NCBI GenBank assembly: GCA_044375555.1
Contig: JBILML010000027.1
Span: 1-41,894 of the forward strand
Origin: UBA967 sp044375555
GTDB taxonomy: Bacteria; Verrucomicrobiota; Verrucomicrobiia; Chthoniobacterales; Terrimicrobiaceae
DNA: 41,894 nucleotides
Reading direction: 5' to 3'
Positions 8,700 through 16,631 of the stretch are shown here, piece after piece. Position numbers and translations under genes: made by a program. The notes under the pieces were generated by a model, which saw nothing but the letters and a program-made list of their open reading frames with translations, did no database searches and was not told the origin of the DNA. The number at the start of each line of letters is the position of its first letter. Positions within the stretch are counted from its first letter, which is position 1.

Positions 8700-9986
8700 T
8701 CAAGCCTTGCGGCGGGCGACCGTGAATCCGTAGGCGGCGATAACCACGAAGCAGATAAAGGGCAGGAGGAACGAGGCACGCGTCGCAGAAATCGATCCCC
8801 AGGCGGAGCCATCCATGATCAGCGCCTGAAGGGGAGGCATGAGACAACCCCCACCGATGGCGAAAATGAGACCCGCCGAGCCGAGCTTGGCGTCATCACC
8901 CAAGCCGGAGAGGGCGATGCCGTAGATGGTCGGGAACATGAGCGACATGCAGGCGGAGACTCCGACGAGCGAGTAGAGGCCGGGCATTCCTTTCAGGAAA
9001 ATCGCTCCTATCACCAAGGCTCCCCCCGCGATGGCGAGGAAGGTGAGAAGCAGGCCGGGATTAAAGAATTTGAGCAGGTAGGTGCAAACGAACCGGCTCG
9101 AGACGAAGATCACCATGGCCACGATGTTCCAGCCTTGGGCAGTTTGAGCTGACAGGCCGATTTCATTCACCGCGTATTGGATGATGAAGGTCCAGACCAT
9201 GATCTGAGCCCCGACATAGAAAGCCTGCGCCACAACGCCCCAAACATAATCCGGAGTACGCAACAGACGACCCAGCGAGGCGCCCACGGTGCCTGCACGG
9301 GATTCCGTGGAGGTCGAATCCGGAAGCTTCGCGAGGGCGAAGGCGACCATCGCCAAAAGCACAACGCCGCCAAGAATGGCATACGGACCGACGATCACGG
9401 CCAGGTCGGCGATTTGGATTTTCTGGAAAGCCTCGGGGGCGGATTCGGCCATTGCGCGGCGGGCCGTTTCGTCTGCGGGATCGAGGCGGCCGAGGATGAA
9501 ATCCTTCGCCACGAACATACCCATGAGCGAACCAACCGGATTGAAGGCTTGCGCGAAATTCAAACGCCGTGCGGCTGTTTCCTCTGGTCCCATCGAGAGG
9601 ATGTAGGGATTCGCGGTGGTCTCTAAAAACGCGAGGCCGCTCGTCATGATGAAATAGGCGGCGAGGAAAAAGGAAAAATCGCGGGCGTTTCCTGCGGGAA
9701 TGAAAAGCAGACAACCGAGGGCGTAAAGAACGAGGCCGGCGAGGATGCCGCTCTTGTAGGTGAAGCGACGGATGAACAGCGCGGCCGGGATGGCCATCAC
9801 ACAATACCCGCCGTAGAAGGCGGCTTGGACGAGCGAACTCTCGAAGTGCGAGAGCAGGAGGACATTTTTGAACGCCGCCACCATCGGATTCGTGATGTCG
9901 TTCGCGAATCCCCAGAGGCTGAAAAGCGTGGTGACGAGAATGAAGGGGATGATGAAATGCCGGGGTAGCAGGGAGGGTGAACTCAT
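8700..9986 (-). CDS. fucP: L-fucose:H+ symporter (FucP, MFS)
   Basis: This 428-residue, twelve-helix major facilitator protein closely follows the FucP pattern. Asp30 in FANDITNP and Glu122 in LETTANPY align with the two acidic residues (Asp46, Glu135) needed for proton coupling in E. coli FucP. Further family blocks are QAAFYGGY (55-62), YKSGILAGLVLYALG (77-91), LNFAQAFNPVGSL and MFPTIYGIALSGLG. It would import L-fucose, or a related sugar such as galactose or arabinose, across the inner membrane. The downstream fkp makes fucose by far the likeliest substrate. The start ATG lies 48 bp after the RND pump gene, with no visible Shine-Dalgarno sequence. Confidence 0.92.
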   Translation of the reverse strand: MSSPSLLPRHFIIPFILVTTLFSLWGFANDITNPMVAAFKNVLLLSHFESSLVQAAFYGGYCVMAIPAALFIRRFTYKSGILAGLVLYALGCLLFIPAGNARDFSFFLAAYFIMTSGLAFLETTANPYILSMGPEETAARRLNFAQAFNPVGSLMGMFVAKDFILGRLDPADETARRAMAESAPEAFQKIQIADLAVIVGPYAILGGVVLLAMVAFALAKLPDSTSTESRAGTVGASLGRLLRTPDYVWGVVAQAFYVGAQIMVWTFIIQYAVNEIGLSAQTAQGWNIVAMVIFVSSRFVCTYLLKFFNPGLLLTFLAIAGGALVIGAIFLKGMPGLYSLVGVSACMSLMFPTIYGIALSGLGDDAKLGSAGLIFAIGGGCLMPPLQALIMDGSAWGSISATRASFLLPFICFVVIAAYGFTVARRKA

Positions 9987-10034
9987 AATGGTTGGCGGAT
10001 GGAGGTGGTTATGAAAATCAGATCGACGGACCGG

Positions 10035-13000
10035 CTACAAGGCCGACTTCGGCTCGGCGGCAGGTTTTTCGGGGTGCCCGCCGACGAAATATTTTTCGAC
10101 GAGGTAGAAACAGGCCGGGATGATGAAGATGGAAATAAAGGTGGCGGCGAGCATTCCGCCGATGACGGTGGTTCCGAGGACTTGGCGGCTGACGGCGCCC
10201 GATCCGCTGGCGAGGGCGAGCGGCACGGTGCCGAGGATGAAGGCGAAGGCCGTCATCAGGATCGGGCGGAGGCGGAGTTTCGCGCCCTTCAGGGTCGCCT
10301 CGAGGAGGTCTGTGCCTTTCTCGTATTCATCCCTCGCGAATTCCACGATGAGGATGGCGTTTTTGGCCGCGAGGCCGATGAGCATGACGAGGCCGATTTG
10401 CGCGTAGAGGTTGTTTTGCATCCCGCGCATCGAGAGGGCGGCGAAGGCTCCGAAGACCGCGATCGGCGTGGTGAAGAGGACGCTGAACGGCAGGCTCCAG
10501 CTCTCGTATTGCGCCGCGAGGATGAGAAAAACGAACAACAGCGAGAGGGCGAAGATAGCGGTCGGCGGCACGCCTTGCGCCGCCTGCTGCTCCTGATACG
10601 ACATACCGAAGTAGTCATAGCCCATGCCGGGCGGCATTGTCTGGGCGAACACCTCCTCGAGCGCCTTCATCGCCTGCGAGGTCGAGTAGCCTGGCGCCAC
10701 GGAGGCGTTGATTTGAGAGCAGCGGAACATGTTATAGCGCATGGTGAATTCGGGGCCGAATGAGCTCTCGGCTTTGATAAACGAATTCACGGGCACGGCT
10801 TCCTTGTCTTTGTTGCTCAGATAGAACATCCCGAGGTTGTCGAGGTCCGTGCGGTATTCACCCTCGGCTTGGACATAGACCTGCCACTGGAGACCAAAGC
10901 GGTTGAAGTAATTCACAAAATACCCGCCGAGGAAGGTTTGCACGGTCTGGTAGGCCTCGTTGAGATTCACGCCTTGGATCATGGCTTGGGCCTCGTCCAC
11001 CTTGAGGTGGATTTGGGGGACATCCCAGAGTGCGGTGGTGAAGAGGCTGGTGAATTCCGGGCGGGCCTTCGCGGCGGCCATGAATTTCTGGGTGTTCTCG
11101 GCGATGAAATTCACCGGTCCACCCGTGCGGTCTTCGAGCATGAAGGTCACGCCGCCGGCCGTTCCGATGCCCGGGATCGCGGGCGGCGGGAAGGCGAAGG
11201 CGGCTGTGGGATTCGAGAGCGCGGCCAGTTCGCGGTTGATATTCGCCTGGATGGCATCGACGGAAAGCTCGGGCGTGGTGCGTTTGGACCATTCCTCGAG
11301 CGTGATGAAAAAGAAGCCCGTGTAGGTGCTTTGAACGGTGCTGAGGAGGTTGAAGCCGATGATCGAGGTCACATATTCCACGCCCGGTGTCTTGAGCAGG
11401 ATTTGCTCGATCTCGTCGGCAGCGGCGGTGGTTTGTTGCAGCGACGAGGCGCGCGGGAGTTGGACCACGCCGAAGAGATAGCCCTGGTCCTCCTCAGGAA
11501 TGAACGCGGTGGGCATCGATCCGCCAATTCCTCCCGCTGCGACGGCCAAGCCGACGAGGAGGAGCATCGAGATCGCGAGCTTGCGGATGAGGCCACGGCA
11601 GATGGCGGTGTAGCCATTCGTGGCGGTATCAAAGAATTTGTTGAAGCCCCGGAAAAACGCACCGAGCGGGCCGCGGGTCTCTTTGCGCGGACGCAGGAGC
11701 AGAGCGCCGAGCGCGGGGCTGAGCGAGAGCGCGTTGAAGGCCGAGATGAGAACCGACACGGCCATGGTGACGGCGAATTGTTGATACATCGCGCCGGTGA
11801 TGCCGGGGATGAAAACGGTCGGAATGAACACCGCCGCGAGAATGAGGGCGATGGCCACGACGGGACCGGACACCTGCGACATGGCTTTGATGGCTGCGTC
11901 CTTCGGACTCAAGCCTTCCTCAATGTGGGACTCGATGGCCTCCACCACGACGATGGCGTCATCGACCACCAGGCCGATCGCCAGCACCATTCCGAAAAGC
12001 GAGAGGGTATTGATCGAGAAGCCCAGCATCGGAAAGAGCGCGAAGGTTCCGATCAACGAAACCGGCACGGCGATGAGCGGGATCAATGTCGCGCGCCAAC
12101 CTTGCAGGAAGATGAAGACGACCAGCATCACGAGGGCCATGGCCTCGAAGAGGGTCTTCACGATTTCCTTCATGCCGTCGGTGATCGCCAAGGTGGTGTC
12201 GAGCGCGACGGTGTATTCGAGGCCGGAGGGGAAAACTTTGGACTGCTGCTCAAAAAACGCGCGGGCTTGTTTCATGGTGTCCACGGCGTTCGAGCCGGGG
12301 AGTTGATAGACCGCGATGATGCAGGCGTTCTGGCCCTGGAAGCGGCCACGGATGTTGTAGACTTGGCCGCCGAGTTCCACGCGGGCGACATCTTTCACCC
12401 TCACGATCGATCCGTCAGGATTGGCACGGATCACGATATTTTCAAACTCCTCGACCGTGGTGAGGCGGCCGGTGGTCGTGACCGTGTAAGTAAAAACCTG
12501 GCCATCCGGCACGGGCTCGCCGCCGATCTGTCCGGCGGGGTTCACCTTGTTCTGGGCGTTCACGGCCTGAATGACCTCGGGAACGGTGATATTCAGCGTG
12601 GCGAGGCGGTCGGGCTTCACCCAAATGCGCATCGCATATTGGCCCGCGCCGAAAATACTCACGCTGCCGATGCCGGGAATGCGGGTGAGCGGGTCGTTGA
12701 GATTGATATAGGCGTAGTTCGCCAAAAAGGTCGGGTCGAACTCGCCGTTGGTGGACGACAGCACAAAGACGCCGAGTGGCGAGGAGAGGGATTGCTCGAC
12801 GGTGACGCCGTAGTTTTTCACCTCAGCGGGAAGCTGCGAGGCGGCCTGCGTCTGCCGCATCTGGGCGAGGATTTGGTCGGTCGTCGGCACCGTGTCCGTG
12901 CCGAAGATGACATTCAGGCTCATGATGCCCGAGTTGGCGTTGATGGAATACATGTATTCCATCCCCTCGACGCCGCTCATTTGCTGTTCGATCGGTGTGG

Positions 13001-13184
13001 CGACGGATTGCTCCACGGTGATCGCGTCGGCACCGACATAGGTGGTCGAGACTTGGATCTGGGGTGGGACGATGTTCGGAAACTGCGCGACCGGCAGGCC
13101 CGCCATGGAAACGAGACCGACAATGACGGTGATGATCGCAATGACCATCGCCACAATGGGCCGGCGGATGAAGAAATTCGACAT
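10035..13184 (-). CDS. RND multidrug efflux transporter, HAE1 family (AcrB-like)
   Basis: The 1049-residue inner-membrane pump would export hydrophobic or amphiphilic compounds using the proton gradient. The N-terminus MSNFFIRRPIVAMV is typical of HAE1 transporters. Proton-relay aspartates Asp408 and Asp409 sit in GLVVDDAIVVVE, and the matching lysine in GLAAKNAILIVEF lies near residue 940. Two large periplasmic loops follow TM1 and TM7, and full length indicates an intact gene. It lies 12 bp downstream of its adaptor gene. No TolC-like channel is in the window, so the pump must use one encoded elsewhere. The substrate is not predictable. The long antisense frame opposite this gene is a codon-bias shadow. 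Confidence 0.95.
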   Translation of the reverse strand: MSNFFIRRPIVAMVIAIITVIVGLVSMAGLPVAQFPNIVPPQIQVSTTYVGADAITVEQSVATPIEQQMSGVEGMEYMYSINANSGIMSLNVIFGTDTVPTTDQILAQMRQTQAASQLPAEVKNYGVTVEQSLSSPLGVFVLSSTNGEFDPTFLANYAYINLNDPLTRIPGIGSVSIFGAGQYAMRIWVKPDRLATLNITVPEVIQAVNAQNKVNPAGQIGGEPVPDGQVFTYTVTTTGRLTTVEEFENIVIRANPDGSIVRVKDVARVELGGQVYNIRGRFQGQNACIIAVYQLPGSNAVDTMKQARAFFEQQSKVFPSGLEYTVALDTTLAITDGMKEIVKTLFEAMALVMLVVFIFLQGWRATLIPLIAVPVSLIGTFALFPMLGFSINTLSLFGMVLAIGLVVDDAIVVVEAIESHIEEGLSPKDAAIKAMSQVSGPVVAIALILAAVFIPTVFIPGITGAMYQQFAVTMAVSVLISAFNALSLSPALGALLLRPRKETRGPLGAFFRGFNKFFDTATNGYTAICRGLIRKLAISMLLLVGLAVAAGGIGGSMPTAFIPEEDQGYLFGVVQLPRASSLQQTTAAADEIEQILLKTPGVEYVTSIIGFNLLSTVQSTYTGFFFITLEEWSKRTTPELSVDAIQANINRELAALSNPTAAFAFPPPAIPGIGTAGGVTFMLEDRTGGPVNFIAENTQKFMAAAKARPEFTSLFTTALWDVPQIHLKVDEAQAMIQGVNLNEAYQTVQTFLGGYFVNYFNRFGLQWQVYVQAEGEYRTDLDNLGMFYLSNKDKEAVPVNSFIKAESSFGPEFTMRYNMFRCSQINASVAPGYSTSQAMKALEEVFAQTMPPGMGYDYFGMSYQEQQAAQGVPPTAIFALSLLFVFLILAAQYESWSLPFSVLFTTPIAVFGAFAALSMRGMQNNLYAQIGLVMLIGLAAKNAILIVEFARDEYEKGTDLLEATLKGAKLRLRPILMTAFAFILGTVPLALASGSGAVSRQVLGTTVIGGMLAATFISIFIIPACFYLVEKYFVGGHPEKPAAEPKSAL

Positions 13185-13196
13185 GGTCGGCGATCC

Positions 13197-14393
13197 TTAC
13201 TTGGCGGCGGAGGGCGAGGGCTCGGGCGTGGCTTGAGGAGCGGGCCTGATGGGCAGCTCCGGTGGTGGCGGCGCCTTCCATTCGGAGACATTGACCTTCA
13301 TGCCCGGGCGGGCTTTTTCCACCCCTTCGACAATCACTTTTTCCCCCTCCGCAACGGGGCCGGTGACCACCTGCCAAGGGCCAAGGATCGGGCCGAGTTT
13401 TACGGGAACGGATTTCACCGTGCCATCGGCTTGGACGGACGAAAGGAAGAAGGTGCCCTGCATTTCGACGGCGGCTTTTTGAGGAATGAGCAGCGCGCCA
13501 TCGATCATTTGCACGGGGCCGGAGACGGCGGCGAACAGGCCGGGACGGAGGATGTTTTTTGGATTCGGAAAGAGGGCCGTGACCTGGATCGCGCCGGTGG
13601 AGGTGTTGATCTGGCGGTTGACGAAATCGTAGGTGCCGAGCTCGGGGTATTGTGAACCGTCGGCGAGTTTGAGCGAGAGCCGGGCGCGGCGGTCCTCTTT
13701 CGGCATGGCATCGAGGCGCTGGATGAGCGGAGCGAGTTGGAGGTATTCCGCCTCGGTGATGAAGAAGTTCATCTTCATCGGGTCGATCTGCGAGGATTGT
13801 GTCAGCACACTCACGCGTCCACCAGGCCCGACGAGATCGCCGATCTGGGCTTCGGCGACACCCACGACTCCATCTAATGGAGAGGTGATTGTGCAGTAGC
13901 CGAGATTGACTTGAGCGGCCTGCACGGCGGCTTGGGCGGCACCGACGTTGGCCAAGGAGGCCTGCGTGTCTTGATAGGATGTCTGGTATTCCTGCTCACT
14001 GATGACCTTCGTCTGGTAGAGCTGGGTTTGTTTTTGGAGGGTCAACTGCTGGAGCTGGGCCTTGGCGACCGCACTGGCGTATTGGGCTTCGGCTTGGGCC
14101 AGAGCGGCCTGGAACGGGCGGGGATCTATCGTGAAAAGCGTGTCGCCTTTTTTGACCATCGAGCCCTCTTTGTAGTTTTGAGTGAGGAGATAGCCGGTGA
14201 CTTGGGCCTGGATGTTCGAGTTCTGAAAACCATCGAGCAAGCCCACCCAAGTCTGCGAGGCCACGACATCCATCTTGAGAACGGGGGTGACTTGGACATT
14301 TGGCGTGGGGGGCGTTGGAGGCGCTGGTTTCTTACAGCCTGAAAAAACAGCGGTGCTCAAAACAGCCGCGGCAACGAGGAATCGAGGATTCAT
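13197..14393 (-). CDS. RND efflux periplasmic adaptor (membrane fusion) lipoprotein
   Basis: This 398-residue adaptor would bridge the RND pump to an outer-membrane channel. A lipoprotein signal is visible: a hydrophobic stretch after MNPRF ending in a lipobox with Cys20 (VFSGC). A Pro-rich linker follows. Then come a lipoyl half-motif (IQAQVTGYLL), a coiled-coil hairpin rich in Ala and Gln (about 95-160) and the second lipoyl half (ITSPLDGVVG). The C-terminal tail is Pro-rich. The ATG at 14393 is favoured over a GTG/TTG-type start upstream because it places the signal peptide at the N-terminus. It is the first gene of a two-gene operon with the pump. Confidence 0.93.
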   Translation of the reverse strand: MNPRFLVAAAVLSTAVFSGCKKPAPPTPPTPNVQVTPVLKMDVVASQTWVGLLDGFQNSNIQAQVTGYLLTQNYKEGSMVKKGDTLFTIDPRPFQAALAQAEAQYASAVAKAQLQQLTLQKQTQLYQTKVISEQEYQTSYQDTQASLANVGAAQAAVQAAQVNLGYCTITSPLDGVVGVAEAQIGDLVGPGGRVSVLTQSSQIDPMKMNFFITEAEYLQLAPLIQRLDAMPKEDRRARLSLKLADGSQYPELGTYDFVNRQINTSTGAIQVTALFPNPKNILRPGLFAAVSGPVQMIDGALLIPQKAAVEMQGTFFLSSVQADGTVKSVPVKLGPILGPWQVVTGPVAEGEKVIVEGVEKARPGMKVNVSEWKAPPPPELPIRPAPQATPEPSPSAAK

Positions 14394-14470
14394 GGCGGTC
14401 TTGCCTATCGGGAAGAAATCGGGGGCGCGAGATTTTTTGTAACCTGCGCACCAATCCAAACCAAAACCTC

Positions 14471-14495
14471 CCGCCAGCTTGCGGAAACGCGGCGG
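14471..14495 (-). terminator. Possible intrinsic terminator after the exported protein gene
   Basis: Directly after the stop codon at 14496-14498, the minus strand reads CCGCC, a 15-nt loop that itself contains GCG...CGC, then GGCGG. GAGGTTTTGG follows. The stem is short and the T-run is only four, so termination would be weak. It would separate the uncharacterised protein from the efflux operon. Confidence 0.35.
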
Positions 14496-15197
14496 CTAAT
14501 CTTTCTCTTTCGGGCCGACGGTGCGCTCGCCGACCAGGAATTCCTGAACATCGCCGACGGTGCGCAGAGTGGTATTTTGAACTTTTTTCGCGGTCGACTC
14601 GGTAAAATCCACCACTTTCCCGACCAAGCCCCCCACCCTTTTTTCAGAATCCTCGTTGGCGCTGGCTCCTTCGGGGGGAACCAGGGGCTCGATCACCTCG
14701 CCGCCAACCGCCGAGAGGCGAAGGGTCCCGGCGATCGATCCGGTGCTGTCATAAAGGCGCGCGGTCCACTCGGGCTGAAGCGTCTGGGGATTTGTCGCCA
14801 GAGAGTAGTCAATCCAGTGGAAACCGAGTTCGCACTGCACCGCCTCGCGCTGGGCGATTTCGAAGACGCTTCCGGCATCCACCAAAACCTTGGCGCGGTC
14901 CAACGCGGGCCGGCTGGCAATATCGCTGAATCCGGCCAGAGGCGTGCGCTCGCCGGTGATCTGGCCATTTGCGACCGTTAATTCACGGACTCCCCCGCGG
15001 GCCGAGGGATCCGCCAGGAGAACGATCCACTCGGCGGGGACGGGCTCGCCTCGCTCGCCGCGCAATTCAACGAAAGCGGCGCTTTGGGCGACCGGATGCA
15101 CCGAGATGGTTTGCATGGCGGCGAGGGCCGAACCGGCATTCCCGGCGAAAACCGAGGCAGCGCTTGTGAAAAGGGAGAAAATGGCGAGGCGGATCAT
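14496..15197 (-). CDS. Exported protein of unknown function
   Basis: The 233-residue protein starts MIRLAIFSLFTSAASVFAG, a clear Sec signal peptide with cleavage after the AFA-like site near residue 18. The remainder is a mixed alpha/beta periplasmic domain with no motif I can name. It includes a ELGFHWIDYSLA segment and a Val/Glu-rich region near the middle. The C-terminal 60 residues (KVVDFTESTAKKVQNTTLRTV) are probably helical, and the protein ends in charged GPKEKD. The start at 15197 was chosen because it puts the signal peptide first; a frame extension to 15263 adds non-signal residues. It lies 62 bp after the gene upstream. Its function is unknown. Confidence 0.7.
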   Translation of the reverse strand: MIRLAIFSLFTSAASVFAGNAGSALAAMQTISVHPVAQSAAFVELRGERGEPVPAEWIVLLADPSARGGVRELTVANGQITGERTPLAGFSDIASRPALDRAKVLVDAGSVFEIAQREAVQCELGFHWIDYSLATNPQTLQPEWTARLYDSTGSIAGTLRLSAVGGEVIEPLVPPEGASANEDSEKRVGGLVGKVVDFTESTAKKVQNTTLRTVGDVQEFLVGERTVGPKEKD

Positions 15198-15259
15198 GGC
15201 GAAATTTTTAAGCGAGAGAATTGGAGATTCCAGCGGATTTTTTCGTGAGGGGGTGAATA

Positions 15260-15733
15260 TCAAAAGTCGAAAAGCATTTCCTGCACGAGCCCGGCAGGAG
15301 CGGGCTTGGGTTGCTTTGCTGGCTTTGGTTTGGAGGGAGGCTTTGGCTCCGGGAAAGTCACGGGAGCCGCAGCATGGAGGGGCTTTTCCAGAACCGGCAT
15401 GCGGTTGTGCTGGAATCGCTCGAGTTCGGCGGGGGCGGATTCGCGGGTGACGATTTTGACGAGTTCATGGGCCGTCTGGCGGTCGAGGATCGCGCGGATC
15501 ACGAGGCCCGAAGGCAGTTCGTCCCAGACCAACTCGCCGGAGCGGTCGGAGCGTTCAGCGAATTCCTCGGCGGGAATGTCGAGCAGGATGCCGCCACGCT
15601 GGATCCACCAATTTAAAATCTCGCTCCGGGCAAAGCCGGCCCAGATGCGATGGATCGGCCCGTCGGGACCCACGGCCGGGACTTCACGACCTGGGCGAAA
15701 AGTTTTTCCTTGGACTTTAAAAACCGCGCACAC
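15260..15733 (-). CDS. Uncharacterised cytoplasmic protein with Pro/Lys-rich linker
   Basis: The 157-residue protein has a compact N-terminal domain (1-110) with WAGFARSEILNWWIQRGG near residue 30, which resembles no catalytic motif I recognise. A Pro/Lys-rich linker (KPPSKPKPAKQPKPAPA) follows. The protein ends with a short hydrophobic, acidic tail, LVQEMLFDF. A disordered linker followed by a short terminal peptide suggests docking to a partner protein; this is inference only. It starts at GTG (15733), 8 bp after hpt, in the same direction and probably on the same mRNA. The linker Pro and Lys codons look like normal host usage. Confidence 0.65.
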   Translation of the reverse strand: MCAVFKVQGKTFRPGREVPAVGPDGPIHRIWAGFARSEILNWWIQRGGILLDIPAEEFAERSDRSGELVWDELPSGLVIRAILDRQTAHELVKIVTRESAPAELERFQHNRMPVLEKPLHAAAPVTFPEPKPPSKPKPAKQPKPAPAGLVQEMLFDF

Positions 15734-15741
15734 GGTTTGTT

Positions 15742-16290
15742 TCAGCGGGCGTGCCGCCGGATCGCCTCTTCCTTCAAAACCCCGATGTAGGGAAGGTTGC
15801 GGTATTGCTCGTTGTAATCGAGCCCGTAGCCCACGACGAATTCGTTGGGAATATCAAAGCCAATGTAGTCGGCATCGATGGCGGACTCGCGCGTCACGCT
15901 TTTGCGGAGGAGCACGCAAGAGCGGATGCTGGCGGCGCCGGACTCGGCGGCGAGGCGTTCCTGAATGGCACGAAGTGTGAGCCCGCTATCGAGGATGTCA
16001 TCAAGGAGCAGGACATGGCGCCCGCGCACATCGGCGATGGTTTGCTGGCGGAATTGGATTTGCCCGCGGGATTTCGTGCCGTGGTAGCTGGAGACGCTCC
16101 AAGAGTCGATTTGGAGCGGCAAGGGCACGCGGCGCAGGAGGTCTGCCATGAAAATAAAACTGCCGTTCAGGATGGAAACCACCGTGAGTTCCTTGTCCAC
16201 GTAGTCGCTTGTAATCTGGTGGGCCATCTCATCGAGACGGCTGAGGATCGTGGACTCGTGATAAAGGACTCGGGCGATGTCGGCGACCAT
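15742..16290 (-). CDS. hpt: Hypoxanthine phosphoribosyltransferase
   Basis: This 182-residue enzyme salvages hypoxanthine (and usually guanine) with PRPP to give IMP or GMP in the cytoplasm. Family motifs are all present: LNGSFIFMADLLR (41-53), SYHGTKSRG (68-76), the PRPP loop VLLLDDILDSGLTL (93-106) and the C-terminal IPNEFVVGYGLDYNEQYRNLPYIGVL region. The length is standard. The ATG at 16290 is the first in frame. It precedes the uncharacterised gene by 8 bp and lies 97 bp downstream of tRNA-Arg on the same strand. Confidence 0.95.
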   Translation of the reverse strand: MVADIARVLYHESTILSRLDEMAHQITSDYVDKELTVVSILNGSFIFMADLLRRVPLPLQIDSWSVSSYHGTKSRGQIQFRQQTIADVRGRHVLLLDDILDSGLTLRAIQERLAAESGAASIRSCVLLRKSVTRESAIDADYIGFDIPNEFVVGYGLDYNEQYRNLPYIGVLKEEAIRRHAR

Positions 16291-16387
16291 GTGGCGACTT
16301 CATAGCCTCGGCTTCGCGAGAGGCAAGGACTTAATAGGATCCGCCCGCAACCAATGGCTCGAGCCAATCCAGGCGGAGGAGGGAAAT

Positions 16388-16461
16388 TGCACCCGGCGGG
16401 GGTCGAACCCACAACCTACGGCTTCGGAGGCCGTCACTCTATCCAGTTGAGCTACGGGTGC
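16388..16461 (-). tRNA. tRNA-Arg (anticodon CCG)
   Basis: Read on the minus strand, a 7-bp acceptor stem (GCACCCG/CGGGTGC) is closed with discriminator A. The D arm is GCTC...GAGT. The anticodon stem ACGGC/GCCGT encloses the 7-nt loop CTCCGAA, giving anticodon CCG, which decodes CGG. The T arm is GTGGG-TTCGACC-CCCGC. The 3' CCA is not encoded (ATTTCC follows), so it must be added after transcription. Confidence 0.96.
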
Positions 16462-16540
16462 GTCAGCGCGCAACATTCTGGCAAGCGATTCGGAAAATCA
16501 AACGCAAAAGCCAGAGTCACCTCAAACATGCGGCTTGCAA

Positions 16541-16557
16541 TTTTCCGGAGCGGAAAA
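16541..16557. promoter_or_regulatory. Perfect 7-bp inverted repeat in the nuoD leader
   Basis: TTTTCCG and CGGAAAA are separated by GAG, about 75 bp before the nuoD start. A weak -35-like TTGCAA (16535-16540) sits immediately upstream of it. The element could be a small operator or an RNA hairpin; there is no T-run, so it is not a terminator. No protein is assigned to it. Confidence 0.35.
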
Positions 16558-16631
16558 GAATCTGGCGCACTTCCACGGGAGAACCGGCTTTCGCCGCAAA
16601 CCGAGGAATTGATAAACGACGCAACCATACG

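Noticed and set aside
10869..13655. A 928-codon open frame opposite the RND pump and adaptor
   Set aside because: It is antisense to two well-supported genes; composition is the His/Asp/Glu/Arg-rich shadow expected from GC-rich codons, with no family motif.
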